A stretch of DNA of 64,000 bases. Origin: Crossiella cryophila (GTDB lineage: Bacteria; Actinomycetota; Actinomycetes; Mycobacteriales; Pseudonocardiaceae). Positions 32,854 to 41,879 of this stretch are shown here, in pieces; position 1 is the stretch's first letter, and every line of letters begins with the position of its first letter. Location of the stretch: NCBI RefSeq assembly GCF_014204915.1, contig NZ_JACHMH010000001.1, positions 5,419,501-5,483,500 on the forward strand, in the 5' to 3' direction. The position numbers and the translations under genes were made by a program. Below the pieces are notes generated by a model. It ran no database searches, was not told where the DNA came from, and worked only from the letters and a program-made list of their open reading frames with translations.

Positions 32854-33311
32854 GCCGCGAGGTCCAGTTCACCTTCGACGCGCACGACCCCAAGGCGCTG
32901 TCGATCTTCTGGCGCGCGGCGCTTGGCTACGTGCACCCCGGCCCGCCCGGCGTCGAACTGGCCGAGGGCGCCGACCCGCTGGCCGCCTGGGATGTGTTCC
33001 TGGCCCAGCTCGGGGTGCCGCTGGAGCAGCGCAACACCCGCTCGGCCATCGAGGACCCGGAGGGCCGAGGGCCGCGGATCTTCTTCCAGCTCGTGCCCGA
33101 AGACAAGATCGCCAAGAACCGGGTGCACCTGGACGTGCGCGCGGCGCCGGAGTTGCGGGGTGCGGAGCGGATGGCGGCGCTGGAGGCCGAGTGCGCGCGG
33201 CTGGTCGGGCTGGGCGGGACCCGGGTGCACCGGCACGACCCGGAGCCGCCGATGGGGGCGGGGCACATCGTGATGACCGATCCGGAGGGCAACGAGTTCT
33301 GCCTGGACTGA
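32850..33311 (+). CDS. VOC-superfamily (glyoxalase-like) protein
   Basis: A 153-residue protein with two beta-alpha-beta-beta-beta halves: VQFTFDAHDPKALSIFWRAALGY at the start, RIFFQLVPEDKIAKNRVHLDVRA in the middle and HIVMTDPEGNEFCLD at the end. These are the usual positions of VOC metal or ligand contacts. It may be a glyoxalase, a dioxygenase-like enzyme or a resistance protein; the sequence does not decide. It is translationally coupled to the DinB gene (ATGA). Confidence 0.85.
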   Translation: MSREVQFTFDAHDPKALSIFWRAALGYVHPGPPGVELAEGADPLAAWDVFLAQLGVPLEQRNTRSAIEDPEGRGPRIFFQLVPEDKIAKNRVHLDVRAAPELRGAERMAALEAECARLVGLGGTRVHRHDPEPPMGAGHIVMTDPEGNEFCLD

Positions 33312-33371
33312 CCCGGGCTGACCTGCGGGAAACAGGACGATAACGGGCTCGAACCGGACTGCCCCGGTGTG

Positions 33372-33389
33372 CGAACAAGACAGTGTTCG
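33372..33389. promoter_or_regulatory. Inverted repeat CGAACA-N6-TGTTCG upstream of the sigma gene
   Basis: A perfect 6-bp inverted repeat with a 6-base spacer, 31 bases before the ATG of the SigK-like gene. It is placed where an operator or sigma-dependent promoter element could sit. No regulator can be named. Confidence 0.35.
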
Positions 33390-33420
33390 TCCACCGACCG
33401 GAAGTGGGAGCCAACTCGTC

Positions 33421-33999
33421 ATGCCGGAGCCCGTCCGCCTGCGCTGCACCCAGTCCGGCCAGCCCGCCCCGGCCAGTGCCGAGGAACTGCTGGTGCTGGC
33501 CGCCCGTGGGGACAGTGCCGCCTTCGCCCGCTTCTACGACGTGGTGATCGGCCCCGTCTGGGGCATCGTCCGCCAGCTCGTGCGGGACGAGCCGGGTTCG
33601 GCGGAGATCACCGAGGCGGTGTTACTGGCCGCCTGGCGGGAGGCGGCCTGCTTCGACCCCGGCCGGGGCAGCGCGCTGGCCTGGATCGTGGCCCGCGCGC
33701 ACCGGGCCGCCGTGCACCACCTGCGCGGCGGCGCCCCGGTGCCGAGGCCACGACCGGCCGAGACACCGGAACCCGAAGCGCCCCAACCGGAACCCGGTGG
33801 CACCAGCCTGCGCAGGCACCAGCTCCGCCGCCACCTGGCCGAACTCACCCAGGAACAGCGCGACTGCCTGGTCCTGGCCTACTACCAGGGACGGGACTGC
33901 GCGCAGATCGCGGCACTGCTGAACCTGCCTGTGCCCACGGTGCGCCGACGCCTGCGGGACGCGATGATCCGCCTCCGCGACCGCCTGGGAGTGAACTGA
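33421..33999 (+). CDS. ECF sigma factor, SigK-like
   Basis: A 192-residue ECF sigma factor. Region 2 (FARFYDVVIGPVWGIVRQLV ... AWREAACFDPGRGSALAWI) and region 4 (LTQEQRDCLVLAYYQGRDCAQIAALLNLPVPTVRRRLRDA) are both present, separated by a Pro/Glu-rich linker. The arrangement with the following gene matches the SigK-RskA pair of mycobacteria and relatives. The ATG at 33421 is preferred over the in-frame GTG at 33367, because the latter lies across the inverted repeat. Confidence 0.88.
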   Translation: MPEPVRLRCTQSGQPAPASAEELLVLAARGDSAAFARFYDVVIGPVWGIVRQLVRDEPGSAEITEAVLLAAWREAACFDPGRGSALAWIVARAHRAAVHHLRGGAPVPRPRPAETPEPEAPQPEPGGTSLRRHQLRRHLAELTQEQRDCLVLAYYQGRDCAQIAALLNLPVPTVRRRLRDAMIRLRDRLGVN

Positions 34000-34721
34000 T
34001 GAAACCCGCAGCCGACGCGCACGCGCTGACCGGCGCCTTTGTCGCCGGGGCGCTCTCCCTGGCCGATCACGCCGACTACGAACGCCACCTGCTGGACTGC
34101 CCGAGCTGCGTGATGGAGGTGGCCGAGTTCACCGCGACCGCCGCCCTGTTCGCCGAGGCCCTCGCCGAACCCCCGCCGCCGGGACTGCGGGCCAGGGTGC
34201 TGACCGCGGCCGCCCGCACCCCCCAGTTCCCGCCGGCCACGCCACTGCCCGCACCGGAACCCCGCAGGTACCGCCCGGTGCTGCTCGCGGCCGCCGCGGC
34301 GGTGCTCGCGGTGCTGCTGCTCGGCATGCAGAGCACCGCACCCGGTGACCAGGTGGCCGGTCAGGTGGCCGCGCAGGAGTTCTCCGCCGAGGCCGCCGCG
34401 CTGCTGGCCGCCCAGGACGCCAGGGTGCTCAACGCCACCGCACCCGGCGGCGGCACGCTGTCGGTGGTGCACTCCCCGACGCGGGCGGCGGTGGTGCTGC
34501 TCGCCAGCGGCCTGCCGGCCCCGGCGCCGGGACGCGGCTACCAGGCGTGGGTCATCGGCGTGGCCGGGGCTCGCTCGGCCGGACTGCTCGGCGCGGGCAA
34601 AACCCTTGTCGCCCATGGGGTCGCGCCGGGGGAGCGGATCGGGCTGACCGTGGAACCGGCCGGCGGCTCGGCCCAGCCGACCACGCTGCCGCTGCTCACG
34701 GCGGTGCTCCCGGTGGCGTGA
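33999..34721 (+). CDS. Membrane-anchored anti-sigma factor, RskA-like
   Basis: A 240-residue protein: an N-terminal anti-sigma domain with the zinc-type motif HLLDCPSC (H-x3-C-x2-C), one transmembrane helix (about residues 92-107, VLLAAAAAVLAVLLLGM), and an extracytoplasmic domain of the RskA type (VLLASGLPAPAPGRGYQAWVIG). It starts on the last base of the sigma stop codon (TGATG), so it is translationally coupled. It should hold the preceding sigma factor at the membrane until an external signal triggers proteolysis. Confidence 0.88.
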   Translation: MKPAADAHALTGAFVAGALSLADHADYERHLLDCPSCVMEVAEFTATAALFAEALAEPPPPGLRARVLTAAARTPQFPPATPLPAPEPRRYRPVLLAAAAAVLAVLLLGMQSTAPGDQVAGQVAAQEFSAEAAALLAAQDARVLNATAPGGGTLSVVHSPTRAAVVLLASGLPAPAPGRGYQAWVIGVAGARSAGLLGAGKTLVAHGVAPGERIGLTVEPAGGSAQPTTLPLLTAVLPVA

Positions 34722-34724
34722 GCC

Positions 34725-35219
34725 TCAGCCCCGCTGCCGGGCCGCGCGGGCGCGGCGGGTCCAGCGCAGGACGTCGAAGAGTCCGAACAGGAACAGGAAA
34801 CCGCCCAGCAGCAGCGCGGCGATCATCAGGATGGTGGCCAGGGGTGGGTCGTTGGACGCTCCCGGGGCGGCGATCCGGTCGGGGTCGGCGCGGTCGTGGA
34901 AGACGGTGATCCGGTCGCCTGCCCGCAGTGGTTGGCTGTCGTCGTCCAGGCTCAGCGACCGCGTCCGCTCGACCCCGTTGACGGCGAAGCGCACCGCCAC
35001 CGATCCCGGCAGGCCACGGGCACCCGGGTGCGCCTCGACCACGACCGCGGGCGCGGGCACGCCGTTGGCGGCCAGGTCGGCGGACCGGTTCTCCAGGAGG
35101 ACCGCGCCGACCAGGAAGCCGACCAGCAGGGGGAGTCCGGCGAGTGCCATGAGCAGGCCGCGCAGGCGATACCGCCTGGCCAGGGCGAGTTTGTCCGCGA
35201 CCGTCACGCGCTCCCACAT
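34725..35219 (-). CDS. DUF3592-type membrane protein
   Basis: A 164-residue protein with two transmembrane helices (about 24-45 and 127-146) bracketing an extracytoplasmic beta domain: [21 protein letters not shown], then [17 protein letters not shown], the pattern of DUF3592. It ends basic ([13 protein letters not shown]). It converges on the anti-sigma gene with a three-base gap. Function unknown. Confidence 0.75.
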   Translation of the reverse strand: MWERVTVADKLALARRYRLRGLLMALAGLPLLVGFLVGAVLLENRSADLAANGVPAPAVVVEAHPGARGLPGSVAVRFAVNGVERTRSLSLDDDSQPLRAGDRITVFHDRADPDRIAAPGASNDPPLATILMIAALLLGGFLFLFGLFDVLRWTRRARAARQRG

Positions 35220-35318
35220 GGCGGCAGCGAAACACACCACGCCGCGCCGGGTCCAGCCTGCCGTCACCCGGACGGTGGGAGGGGAATGGCTGCCGGGCGC
35301 GAGGTGTTGATCGTGGAC

Positions 35319-35750
35319 ATGGCAGACGAGAACGTTGAGTTCAGCCCGACCGACTGGGTCCAGGACCAGACCAAGCGGATCCTGGAGACCGGGACCACCG
35401 AGGGCATCCTGGTGCTGGGATCCCCGATCGTGTTGCTGACCTTGCGCGGCGCGAAGTCCGGCAAGCTGCGCTACACCCCGGTGATGCGGGTGGAGCACGA
35501 CGGCCGGTACGCGGTCGTGGCCTCCAAGGGCGGCGCGCCCGAGCACCCCACCTGGTACCACAACCTCAAGGCGCACCCGGAGTTCCCGCTGCAGGACGGG
35601 ACCGTGACCAAGGACTTCCAGGCCCGCGAGGTCGACGGCGCGGAGCGGGCGCAGTGGTGGGAGCGAGCGGTCGCGGCCTACCCCGCCTACGCGGAATACC
35701 AGGAGAAGACCGACCGGCAGATCCCGGTGTTCGTGCTCGAACCGAAGTGA
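35319..35750 (+). CDS. Deazaflavin (F420)-dependent nitroreductase-family protein, Ddn-like
   Basis: A 143-residue protein with the split-barrel Ddn signature: [40 protein letters not shown] and a C-terminal [11 protein letters not shown]. Family members in actinomycetes use F420 (or quinone) to reduce varied substrates. The start chosen is the ATG at 35319; a GTG two codons earlier is possible. It stands alone between convergent or divergent neighbours and ends at a strong hairpin. Confidence 0.88.
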   Translation: MADENVEFSPTDWVQDQTKRILETGTTEGILVLGSPIVLLTLRGAKSGKLRYTPVMRVEHDGRYAVVASKGGAPEHPTWYHNLKAHPEFPLQDGTVTKDFQAREVDGAERAQWWERAVAAYPAYAEYQEKTDRQIPVFVLEPK

Positions 35751-35756
35751 ATTGTT

Positions 35757-35791
35757 CCCGGCGAGCCCCGCTGACAATGGGGCTCGCCGGG
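35757..35791. terminator. Perfect 13-bp hairpin between convergent genes
   Basis: CCCGGCGAGCCCC (35757-35769) pairs fully with its complement at 35779-35791 around a 9-base loop. It lies just after the deazaflavin-reductase stop and before the convergent transporter gene, so it probably terminates one or both. Confidence 0.75.
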
Positions 35792-35852
35792 TCAATGGGG
35801 AAACCGTGAATCAGCGGAATCCGGGAGGTGTTTCCGGCAAAACCTCAATCGG

Positions 35853-37391
35853 CTATTCGCGGTGCGGACCGGAATAGCCGGCGCTGCCCAGCCGCCCGAT
35901 GTGCCGCAGCACCACCGCGGCCAGCACGGCCAGCAGCACGATCCCGGCACCCGCGACCACCGTGGCCAGGTTGAGCCCGCTGATCGCGGCCTCCTTGGCC
36001 TGCTGGAGCAGTTCCGGTTGGATCTGACCGGCCACCGAATGCGCGCCGGACACGCTGTCCCGCACCGTGTCCACCACCGTGCTCGACAGCCCCTCGGGCA
36101 GCCGCGCGGTGATCTCGGTCCGGTAGGTGGCGGTGGCCAGGCTGCCCAGCACGGCCACCCCGATGGCCAGGCCCAGTTCCTGCACCATCTCGGTCATCGC
36201 CGAGGCCGCGCCCGCCTTCTCCGGCGGGGCCGCACCCACCACCAGGTCGGTGCCCAGCGCCGCGATCGTGCCCAGCCCCAGGTAGACCAGGCCGAAGCCG
36301 AGCACCACCGGCAGCACCTCAGCCGTGGTGCTCACCTGGGCCAGCAGCAGGTAACCGGCCGAGGAGATCAACAGCGTGCCCGCGACCACGAACCCCGGCC
36401 GGATCCGGCGGGCGATCAGCGGGGTGGCGATCGCGGCCAGGAACATCATCAGGGCCGGCGGCCCCATCCAGGCGCCCGCCTCCAGCGGTGGCAGCGAGGC
36501 GATGAGCTGCAGGTACTGGGTGACCAGCAGCATCACCCCGCCCACCCCGATCAGGCCGATGGTGAGCACGGCCAGCGCGGCGGTGTAGGTGCGGCCGGCG
36601 AACAGGCTGACGTCCACCAGCGGATCGGTGAGCCTGCGCTGCCGCCGGATGAACACCACCAGGAACCCGATCCCGGCCACCAGCGCGATCACGGTGGCGG
36701 CGTCCAGGCCCTCGTGCGCGAAGTGCTTCATCGCGTAGATCAGCGGCAGGATCATCAGCAGCGACAGGGCCACGCTGGGCAGGTCGAACCGGCCGGTGCC
36801 GGGCGCCCGGTACTCCGGCAGCAGCAGCGGCGCGGCGATGAGCAGCACCAGCACGATCGGCACCGCCACCAGGAAGGCGGCACCCCACCAGTAGTGCTCG
36901 ACCAGCAGCCCGCCCACGACCGGCCCGGCCGCCATGCCCATGGCGAAGGCGGTGACCCAGATCCCGATGGCCAGCGCACGCTGTCCTGCATCGGCGAACA
37001 TGTTGCTGACCAGGGCCAATGTCGAGGGCATCAGGGTGGCCCCGGCGATGCCGAGCGCGGCCCTGGTGGCGATGAGCATCTCGGCGCTGGTTGAGCAGGC
37101 GGCGACGATCGAGACCAGGCCGAAGGCGACCGCGCCGATCAGCAGCAGCCTGCGCCTGCCGATCCGGTCGCCGAGGGTGCCCATGGTGATCAAGAACCCG
37201 GCGATCAGGAACCCGTAGGCATCCATGATCCACAACACCTGGGTGCCGGTGGGCGCGAGGTCGGCGGCCAGGCTCGGCATGGTCAGGTACAGCACGGTGA
37301 CGTCCAGGCCGAGCAGTGCGGTGGGCAGGGCCAGCACGGCCAGTCCCGCCCATTCCCGGGGGCCCGCTTTTCGGGCGGCCACAGTAGTCAT
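35853..37391 (-). CDS. MFS drug exporter, DHA2 family (14-helix)
   Basis: A 512-residue transporter starting MTTVAARKAGPREW at the ATG at 37391 (the frame is open further upstream, across the AfsR-like gene, but that is antisense shadow). It has about 14 hydrophobic helices, motif A LGDRIGRRRLLLIG and the motif-C-like GMAAGPVVGGLL in helix 5. This is the QacA/SmvA type, exporting cationic or lipophilic drugs by proton antiport. It is divergent from an AfsR-like regulator, a usual efflux/regulator pairing. Confidence 0.92.
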   Translation of the reverse strand: MTTVAARKAGPREWAGLAVLALPTALLGLDVTVLYLTMPSLAADLAPTGTQVLWIMDAYGFLIAGFLITMGTLGDRIGRRRLLLIGAVAFGLVSIVAACSTSAEMLIATRAALGIAGATLMPSTLALVSNMFADAGQRALAIGIWVTAFAMGMAAGPVVGGLLVEHYWWGAAFLVAVPIVLVLLIAAPLLLPEYRAPGTGRFDLPSVALSLLMILPLIYAMKHFAHEGLDAATVIALVAGIGFLVVFIRRQRRLTDPLVDVSLFAGRTYTAALAVLTIGLIGVGGVMLLVTQYLQLIASLPPLEAGAWMGPPALMMFLAAIATPLIARRIRPGFVVAGTLLISSAGYLLLAQVSTTAEVLPVVLGFGLVYLGLGTIAALGTDLVVGAAPPEKAGAASAMTEMVQELGLAIGVAVLGSLATATYRTEITARLPEGLSSTVVDTVRDSVSGAHSVAGQIQPELLQQAKEAAISGLNLATVVAGAGIVLLAVLAAVVLRHIGRLGSAGYSGPHRE

Positions 37392-37412
37392 GGAATCACC
37401 CTGACCCGGTCC

Positions 37413-37422
37413 GTTCCGGAAC
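37413..37422. promoter_or_regulatory. GTTCCGGAAC palindrome in the divergent MFS/AfsR spacer
   Basis: A perfect 10-bp palindrome in the middle of the 63-base spacer between the two divergent genes. It is well placed for an operator serving both. SARP regulators usually bind direct repeats rather than palindromes, so the binding protein may be another one. Confidence 0.35.
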
Positions 37423-37454
37423 CGCTGATGGTCGGCTGACGTTATGCTGATCGC

Positions 37455-40172
37455 ATGCGCTACGGGGTGCTCGGCCCGCTGGTCGTCTGGACGAGTGCGG
37501 GAATTCCGGTGCCGGTCCCGGAAACGAAAGTCCGCGCATTGCTGGCGAATTTGTTGTTGCACAATGGCGACCCGATTCCGGTGGATCGGCTGGTGGAGGA
37601 TCTGTGGGCGGGCAGTCCACCGGGGCGGCCGCGCAACGCGTTGCAGGCCAAGGTCTCCCAGCTGCGCCGGGCACTCGGCAGGGACGAGGTGCTGCACCAG
37701 CCCGCCGGGTACCGGCTGCGGCTGGACGCGGACGCGCTGGACGCCGAGCGCTTCCGCGATCTGCTCCGCCAGGCTCGGGCCACCGCTGATGCCCGCGCCA
37801 GGGCCGGGCTGCTCGGTGCGGCGCTGGCGCTGTGGCGCGGGGCGGCCTACCTGGACGTCTGCGACGCGCCGTTCGCCAGGGCCGAGATCACCCGGCTGGA
37901 GGAACTGCGGCTGAGTGCCGTGGAAGAGCGGGCCGAGGCGCGGCTGGAACTGGGTGAGCACGCCCCGGTGGCCGAGGAACTCGGCGAGCTGGTGCGACAG
38001 CACCCGCTGCGGGAGCGGCTGCGCATGATCCAGATGCGGGCGCTGTACCGGACCGGGCGGCAGGGCGAGGCCCTGGCCTGTTTCCAGGACCTGCGGTGCA
38101 GGCTGGCCGAGGAGCTGGGGGTGGCGCCGGGACCGGAGATCGCCGGGCTGCACGAGGCGATCCTGCGCCAGGAACCCGAGCTGGCCGCACCCGTCCCCGC
38201 GGTGAGATGCCGGAGCAACCTGCCCGCGCCGGTGACCGCGCTTATCGGCAGGCAGCAGGCCATCGAGGAGGTGTCCTGCTTGCTGGTCAGGGGTTCCGGC
38301 ACCCGCGCGGTCTCGCTGACCGGACCCGGCGGGGTGGGCAAGACCCGGCTCGCGGTGGCCGCCGCGCACAGCCTGTCCGGGGACAGCCCGGACGGCGCCT
38401 GGCTGGTGGAGCTGGCCGGTCTCAGCCCCGGCCTGACCGAGGAGGACCTCGCCGAGCGGATCATCGCCACCCTCGGCCTGTGCGACACCACCACCGCCGA
38501 ACCCGAACCGGTGGACGTGGTGCACTGGCTGGGCCAGGCGGTGGCGGAGAGATCCCCGTTGCTGGTGCTGGACAACTGCGAGCACGTGCTCGAACCGGTG
38601 GCCGCCCTGGTCGCCGCGCTGCTGGCGGCCGCACCCGGGCTGCGGGTGCTGATCACCAGCCACGAGGCCCTGGACATCCCGGGCGAGGTGGTGCGCCCGG
38701 TGCCGCCGCTGGCCGTGCCGGACCAGCCCGATCCGGCGCTGGCCGCTCGGGCGGGTGCGGTGGAGTTGTTCGTGCAGCGGGCCGCCGCCGCGGTGCCCGG
38801 CTTCGCGCTGGACGCGGACAACGTGCACGCCGTGGTCACCATCTGCCGCCGCCTGGACGGCATCCCACTCGCCCTGGAACTGCTCGCGCCGCGCCTGCGG
38901 GTGCTCAGCCCGGACCAGCTCGCCGAATGCCTGGACGACCGGTTCAACCTACCGATCGGTCGGGGCCGGGGCAGGCCCGCGCGGCAGCAGACCTTGCGGG
39001 CGATGATCGACTGGAGCTGGGAGCTGCTCACCGAGGCCGAGCGCACCGTGCTCAGCAGACTCGCCGTGCACCCCGACGGCTGCGTGCTGGCCGGGGCGGT
39101 GGCGGTCTGCTCGGGCTCGGGCATCCCGGCCGAGCGGGTGCTGGACCTGTTGTCCCGCTTGGTCGATCGGTCGCTGGTGGTACGCGACGGGGCCCGGTTC
39201 CGGCTCCTGGAGTCGGTGGCCGCCTACTGCCTGGACCGGCTGGCCGAGTCCGGTGCGCTGACCTCGGCGCGTGCCCTGTTCGTGCGCGCCGGCCTGGACC
39301 TGGCCGAGCAGGCCGACCGCCAATTGCGTGGCGCGGAACAGCATCGGCACCTGGAACTGCTGGACACCGAGACGGTCAACCTGCGCCGGGCCCTGGACAC
39401 CGCGGTCGGGACCGGGGACGCCGCGGCCGCCCTGCACCTGGTCAATTCCCTTGCCTGGTACTGGTTCCTGCGTGGCCGACTCACCGAGGCCCGCCGCTGG
39501 TTCCAGGCCGCCCTCGCCGTGCCCGACGGCCCGGAACAGGCCACCGCGGTCGCACGGGCCTGGCTGGCCGGGGTCGAACTGCGCACGCACGCGGCCGGGG
39601 CGGGGGAGCGGGCCGGTGAACTGGTGGCCGCGATCGCCGACCCGGTGCGGCGAGCCCGGCTGAGCTGGTTCCTCGGCTCAGCGCTGAGTGGCCAGACACC
39701 GGGCCGGGAACTCCTGGCCGCGGCCCTCACCGGCGCGCGGGCGGCGGGAGACAGCTGGGGTGAGGCGGTGGCACTGGTGGAACGCGCGGCGCGCACCGAA
39801 CCCGAGGCCATGCGCGCCGACGCCGAGGCCGGTGCGGCGCTGTTCCGCGAACTGGGCGACCGCTGGGGTCAGCTCCGGGCGACCAGGGCACTGGCGATGG
39901 CCGCGGAACTGGGTGGCGACGAGACCCTGGCGCGGACCCGGTACCGGGCGGCGCTGGCCGTGGCCGAGGAGCTGGGGCTGTGGACCGAGGCGGTGGAAAC
40001 CCTGTCCTGGCTGGGTCGGGACGCACTCGCACTGGGCGACACCGCGCAGGCCGAACAGCTCTACCAGCGGGCCCGGCGGATCTCGGTGGAACGCGCCTAC
40101 ACCCGCGGCGAGATCCTGGCCGAGGCCGGCCTGGCCCGCACCGCCCGCGTCCACGCGGAACTGTCAGCCTGA
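37455..40172 (+). CDS. AfsR/SARP-type regulator with NTPase and TPR regions
   Basis: A 905-residue regulator. Residues ~1-95 form an OmpR-like DNA-binding domain (VRALLANLLLHNGDPIPVDRL...RNALQAKVSQLRRALG), ~100-245 a BTAD domain, ~270-560 an STAND-type NTPase with P-loop GPGGVGKTRL (~residue 290) and Walker B-like LLVLDNCEHV, and the rest is helical repeats (TPR-like). Such proteins activate secondary-metabolite or transport genes in response to nucleotide or ligand signals. The divergent MFS exporter is the obvious candidate target; the terpene cluster is 10 kb away. Confidence 0.9.
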   Translation: MRYGVLGPLVVWTSAGIPVPVPETKVRALLANLLLHNGDPIPVDRLVEDLWAGSPPGRPRNALQAKVSQLRRALGRDEVLHQPAGYRLRLDADALDAERFRDLLRQARATADARARAGLLGAALALWRGAAYLDVCDAPFARAEITRLEELRLSAVEERAEARLELGEHAPVAEELGELVRQHPLRERLRMIQMRALYRTGRQGEALACFQDLRCRLAEELGVAPGPEIAGLHEAILRQEPELAAPVPAVRCRSNLPAPVTALIGRQQAIEEVSCLLVRGSGTRAVSLTGPGGVGKTRLAVAAAHSLSGDSPDGAWLVELAGLSPGLTEEDLAERIIATLGLCDTTTAEPEPVDVVHWLGQAVAERSPLLVLDNCEHVLEPVAALVAALLAAAPGLRVLITSHEALDIPGEVVRPVPPLAVPDQPDPALAARAGAVELFVQRAAAAVPGFALDADNVHAVVTICRRLDGIPLALELLAPRLRVLSPDQLAECLDDRFNLPIGRGRGRPARQQTLRAMIDWSWELLTEAERTVLSRLAVHPDGCVLAGAVAVCSGSGIPAERVLDLLSRLVDRSLVVRDGARFRLLESVAAYCLDRLAESGALTSARALFVRAGLDLAEQADRQLRGAEQHRHLELLDTETVNLRRALDTAVGTGDAAAALHLVNSLAWYWFLRGRLTEARRWFQAALAVPDGPEQATAVARAWLAGVELRTHAAGAGERAGELVAAIADPVRRARLSWFLGSALSGQTPGRELLAAALTGARAAGDSWGEAVALVERAARTEPEAMRADAEAGAALFRELGDRWGQLRATRALAMAAELGGDETLARTRYRAALAVAEELGLWTEAVETLSWLGRDALALGDTAQAEQLYQRARRISVERAYTRGEILAEAGLARTARVHAELSA

Positions 40173-40190
40173 CCCCCTACAGTCCCGAGG

Positions 40191-40583
40191 GTGAGGATCT
40201 GGACGGCACGCCCCGCCAACGCCGAGATCGAGGCGGTCGTGCGCCGCTATGTCGGCCACCTGCAGGCCGAGGAGTTCGTGGCGGCCGCGGAGATCGTCGA
40301 CTGCGATCAGAAACAGATCCGGCACGTGGTCAACGCACTCTGGCGAGGTTCGGTCGAAGCGGACAGCCTCAAGTACCAGGAGGAGGACGACCTAGACCCG
40401 TGGGATGAGGACTTCTCCTGGCTCCGTGAACTCCAGCTCCAGGAGCCCACCTGGAACCCGGGCCACGGCCATGTCTGGGTCGCGTTCACCTACCGTGGCC
40501 GCAAACTCGAGGTGGAGCTGGCTTTCTGGTTCCAGCAGACCGATGCGGGCTGGATCCTGAATCCGCCGGGGACCTACTGGTGA
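40191..40583 (+). CDS. Small hypothetical protein, source of a decayed duplicate
   Basis: A 130-residue acidic protein starting at a GTG (VRIWTARPAN). Two helices (EAVVRRYVGHLQAEEFVAAAE...QIRHVVNALWRG) are followed by a strand-rich region rich in Trp and acidic residues (DDLDPWDEDFSWLRELQLQE). I do not recognise a family. A truncated copy of its N-terminal part lies immediately downstream (40622-40758). Confidence 0.6.
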   Translation: MRIWTARPANAEIEAVVRRYVGHLQAEEFVAAAEIVDCDQKQIRHVVNALWRGSVEADSLKYQEEDDLDPWDEDFSWLRELQLQEPTWNPGHGHVWVAFTYRGRKLEVELAFWFQQTDAGWILNPPGTYW

Positions 40584-40621
40584 CCGGGCCGTCCAGGGTT
40601 TCGACGATGATGATCTGAGCG

Positions 40622-40758
40622 GAGCGCCCTGCGCGCACCGAGGTCGGAGCGGCCGTGCACCGCTACTGCGACCACCTGTTGGCTGAGGAGTTCGTGGCGG
40701 CTGCGGAGATCGTCGGCTGCGATCAGAAAATGATCCGGCACGTGGTCGAGGCCCTCTG
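40622..40758 (+). pseudogene. Truncated copy of the upstream hypothetical gene
   Basis: The translation from about 40655 (HRYCDHLLAEEFVAAAEIVG, then CDQKMIRHVVEAL) closely repeats residues ~20-52 of the gene at 40191. It breaks off at about 40758, where the AraC-type sequence begins in another frame. So this is a tandem duplicate cut by fusion to the neighbouring gene. Confidence 0.75.
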
Positions 40759-41364
40759 CGGATCCGCTCCGACGGCAAGCTGCGCCGGCACCGCTGGCTG
40801 CCCGGCAACCTGGACCTGGTGGTGCCCGGCCAGGCCGGCGAACGCGGCTACCGGGCGAAGTCGGCGATGCGCATGGTCCAGGTGCCACCATCGCCCGGAC
40901 CGCGGCCCAGCTCGGTGGCGCGCCCGGATTTCCAGGCACTGTCGGCACAGTTGCGCACAGGGGATCCGGTGATCGAGCAACTCCTGCGCACACTGGCCGC
41001 GGCCGGGGACACCGACGACCTCTACGTCGAGACCGCCGCGGCCTTCCTGGCCACCCACCTGCTCACCCGGGGCCGCCGGGCCGATCCGCCAGGGCCTGAG
41101 CACGCCGCGGTCCGCGCCGTCATCACCGCGCAGGTGCACCTCAGCGTGTACCACTTCATCCGGGTGTTCCGGGCCGCCACCGGCCTGACCCCGCACCGGT
41201 TCCTGACCCGCCTGCGCATCGACCAGGCCCGGCGACTGCTCTCCGACAACACCCTGAGCATCGCCCAGATCGCCGAGCGCTGCGGGTTCGCCAGCCCCGG
41301 CGCGCTGTCCACCGCTTTCCTGGCCCAGGTCGGCGTCCGGCCCTCGGCCTACCGCAAGAACTGA
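40759..41364 (+). pseudogene. Damaged AraC-family regulator gene
   Basis: The C-terminal helix-turn-helix is clear (SVYHFIRVFRAATGLTPHRF ... IAQIAERCGFASPGALSTAF). The frame is open back to 40687, where IRSDGKLRRHRWLPGNLDLV looks like the end of an AraC ligand-binding arm, but no normal start codon serves it; the first ATG/GTG-type start (40819) is inside that arm. The first half of the HTH is also shortened: about 16-25 residues are missing before AQVHLSVYHF. The gene seems to have lost its 5' end in the duplication next to it and is probably inactive, though a 181-residue product from 40819 is possible. Confidence 0.6.
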
Positions 41365-41423
41365 CCGCCTCTCCGCAATCGAGCGCATGTCCACGCCCGG
41401 TCCGGCCGCCTAGGTTCGCGATC

Positions 41424-41876
41424 ATGGAGAACTACAAGGCGACCGCGACCAGCACGGCGCCACCCGCGGTCGTCTGGCGTCTGCTCCTCGACGCCCGCAC
41501 CTGGCCCGCCTGGTCCACAGTGGACAGTCTGGTGCCGGAGCGCTCCAGCGGTCTGGACCCGGACGGCCGGGATCCCGTCGGCTCGGTCCGCGCCTTCCGC
41601 GCCGGCCGGGTGGTCACCGGCGAACGCCTGACCTGGCTGGTCGAGGAGCGCCAACTGTCCTATGTGGACGCTTTCAACTGGGCCCTGCGCGACTACCGGG
41701 CGGTGGTCGACCTCGCACCCACCGCCGAGGGCGGCACCGCCATCCACTGGCACGGCACCTACCACCCGCGCTGGGGACTGCGATGGGTGCTGCGGCGCAC
41801 GATGCGCGAGGTCATGCAGCGGATGGCCGACGGCCTCGCCTCGTACGCCGCAACCCAGTCACCCGGAGGGAAGTAG
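41424..41876 (+). CDS. SRPBCC (START-like) family protein
   Basis: A 150-residue protein with the SRPBCC pattern: TSTAPPAVVWRLLLDARTWPAWS at the start, a central ERLTWLVEERQLSYVDAFNW strand region, AIHWHGTYHPRWGLRW and a long C-terminal helix. Such folds bind hydrophobic ligands. It follows the damaged AraC gene by 60 bases, a common pairing. It converges with the flavoprotein gene, with a three-base gap. Confidence 0.85.
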   Translation: MENYKATATSTAPPAVVWRLLLDARTWPAWSTVDSLVPERSSGLDPDGRDPVGSVRAFRAGRVVTGERLTWLVEERQLSYVDAFNWALRDYRAVVDLAPTAEGGTAIHWHGTYHPRWGLRWVLRRTMREVMQRMADGLASYAATQSPGGK

Positions 41877-41879
41877 CCG

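Noticed and set aside
35853-38828. A 991-residue product including the MFS transporter
   Set aside because: The upstream part is antisense to the AfsR-like gene; the MFS protein clearly begins at 37391.
41515-41530. GTCCACAGTGGAC inside the SRPBCC gene as a terminator
   Set aside because: It lies in the coding region near the 5' end of a gene that stays open. It was counted as an instance of the motif, not as a functional terminator.
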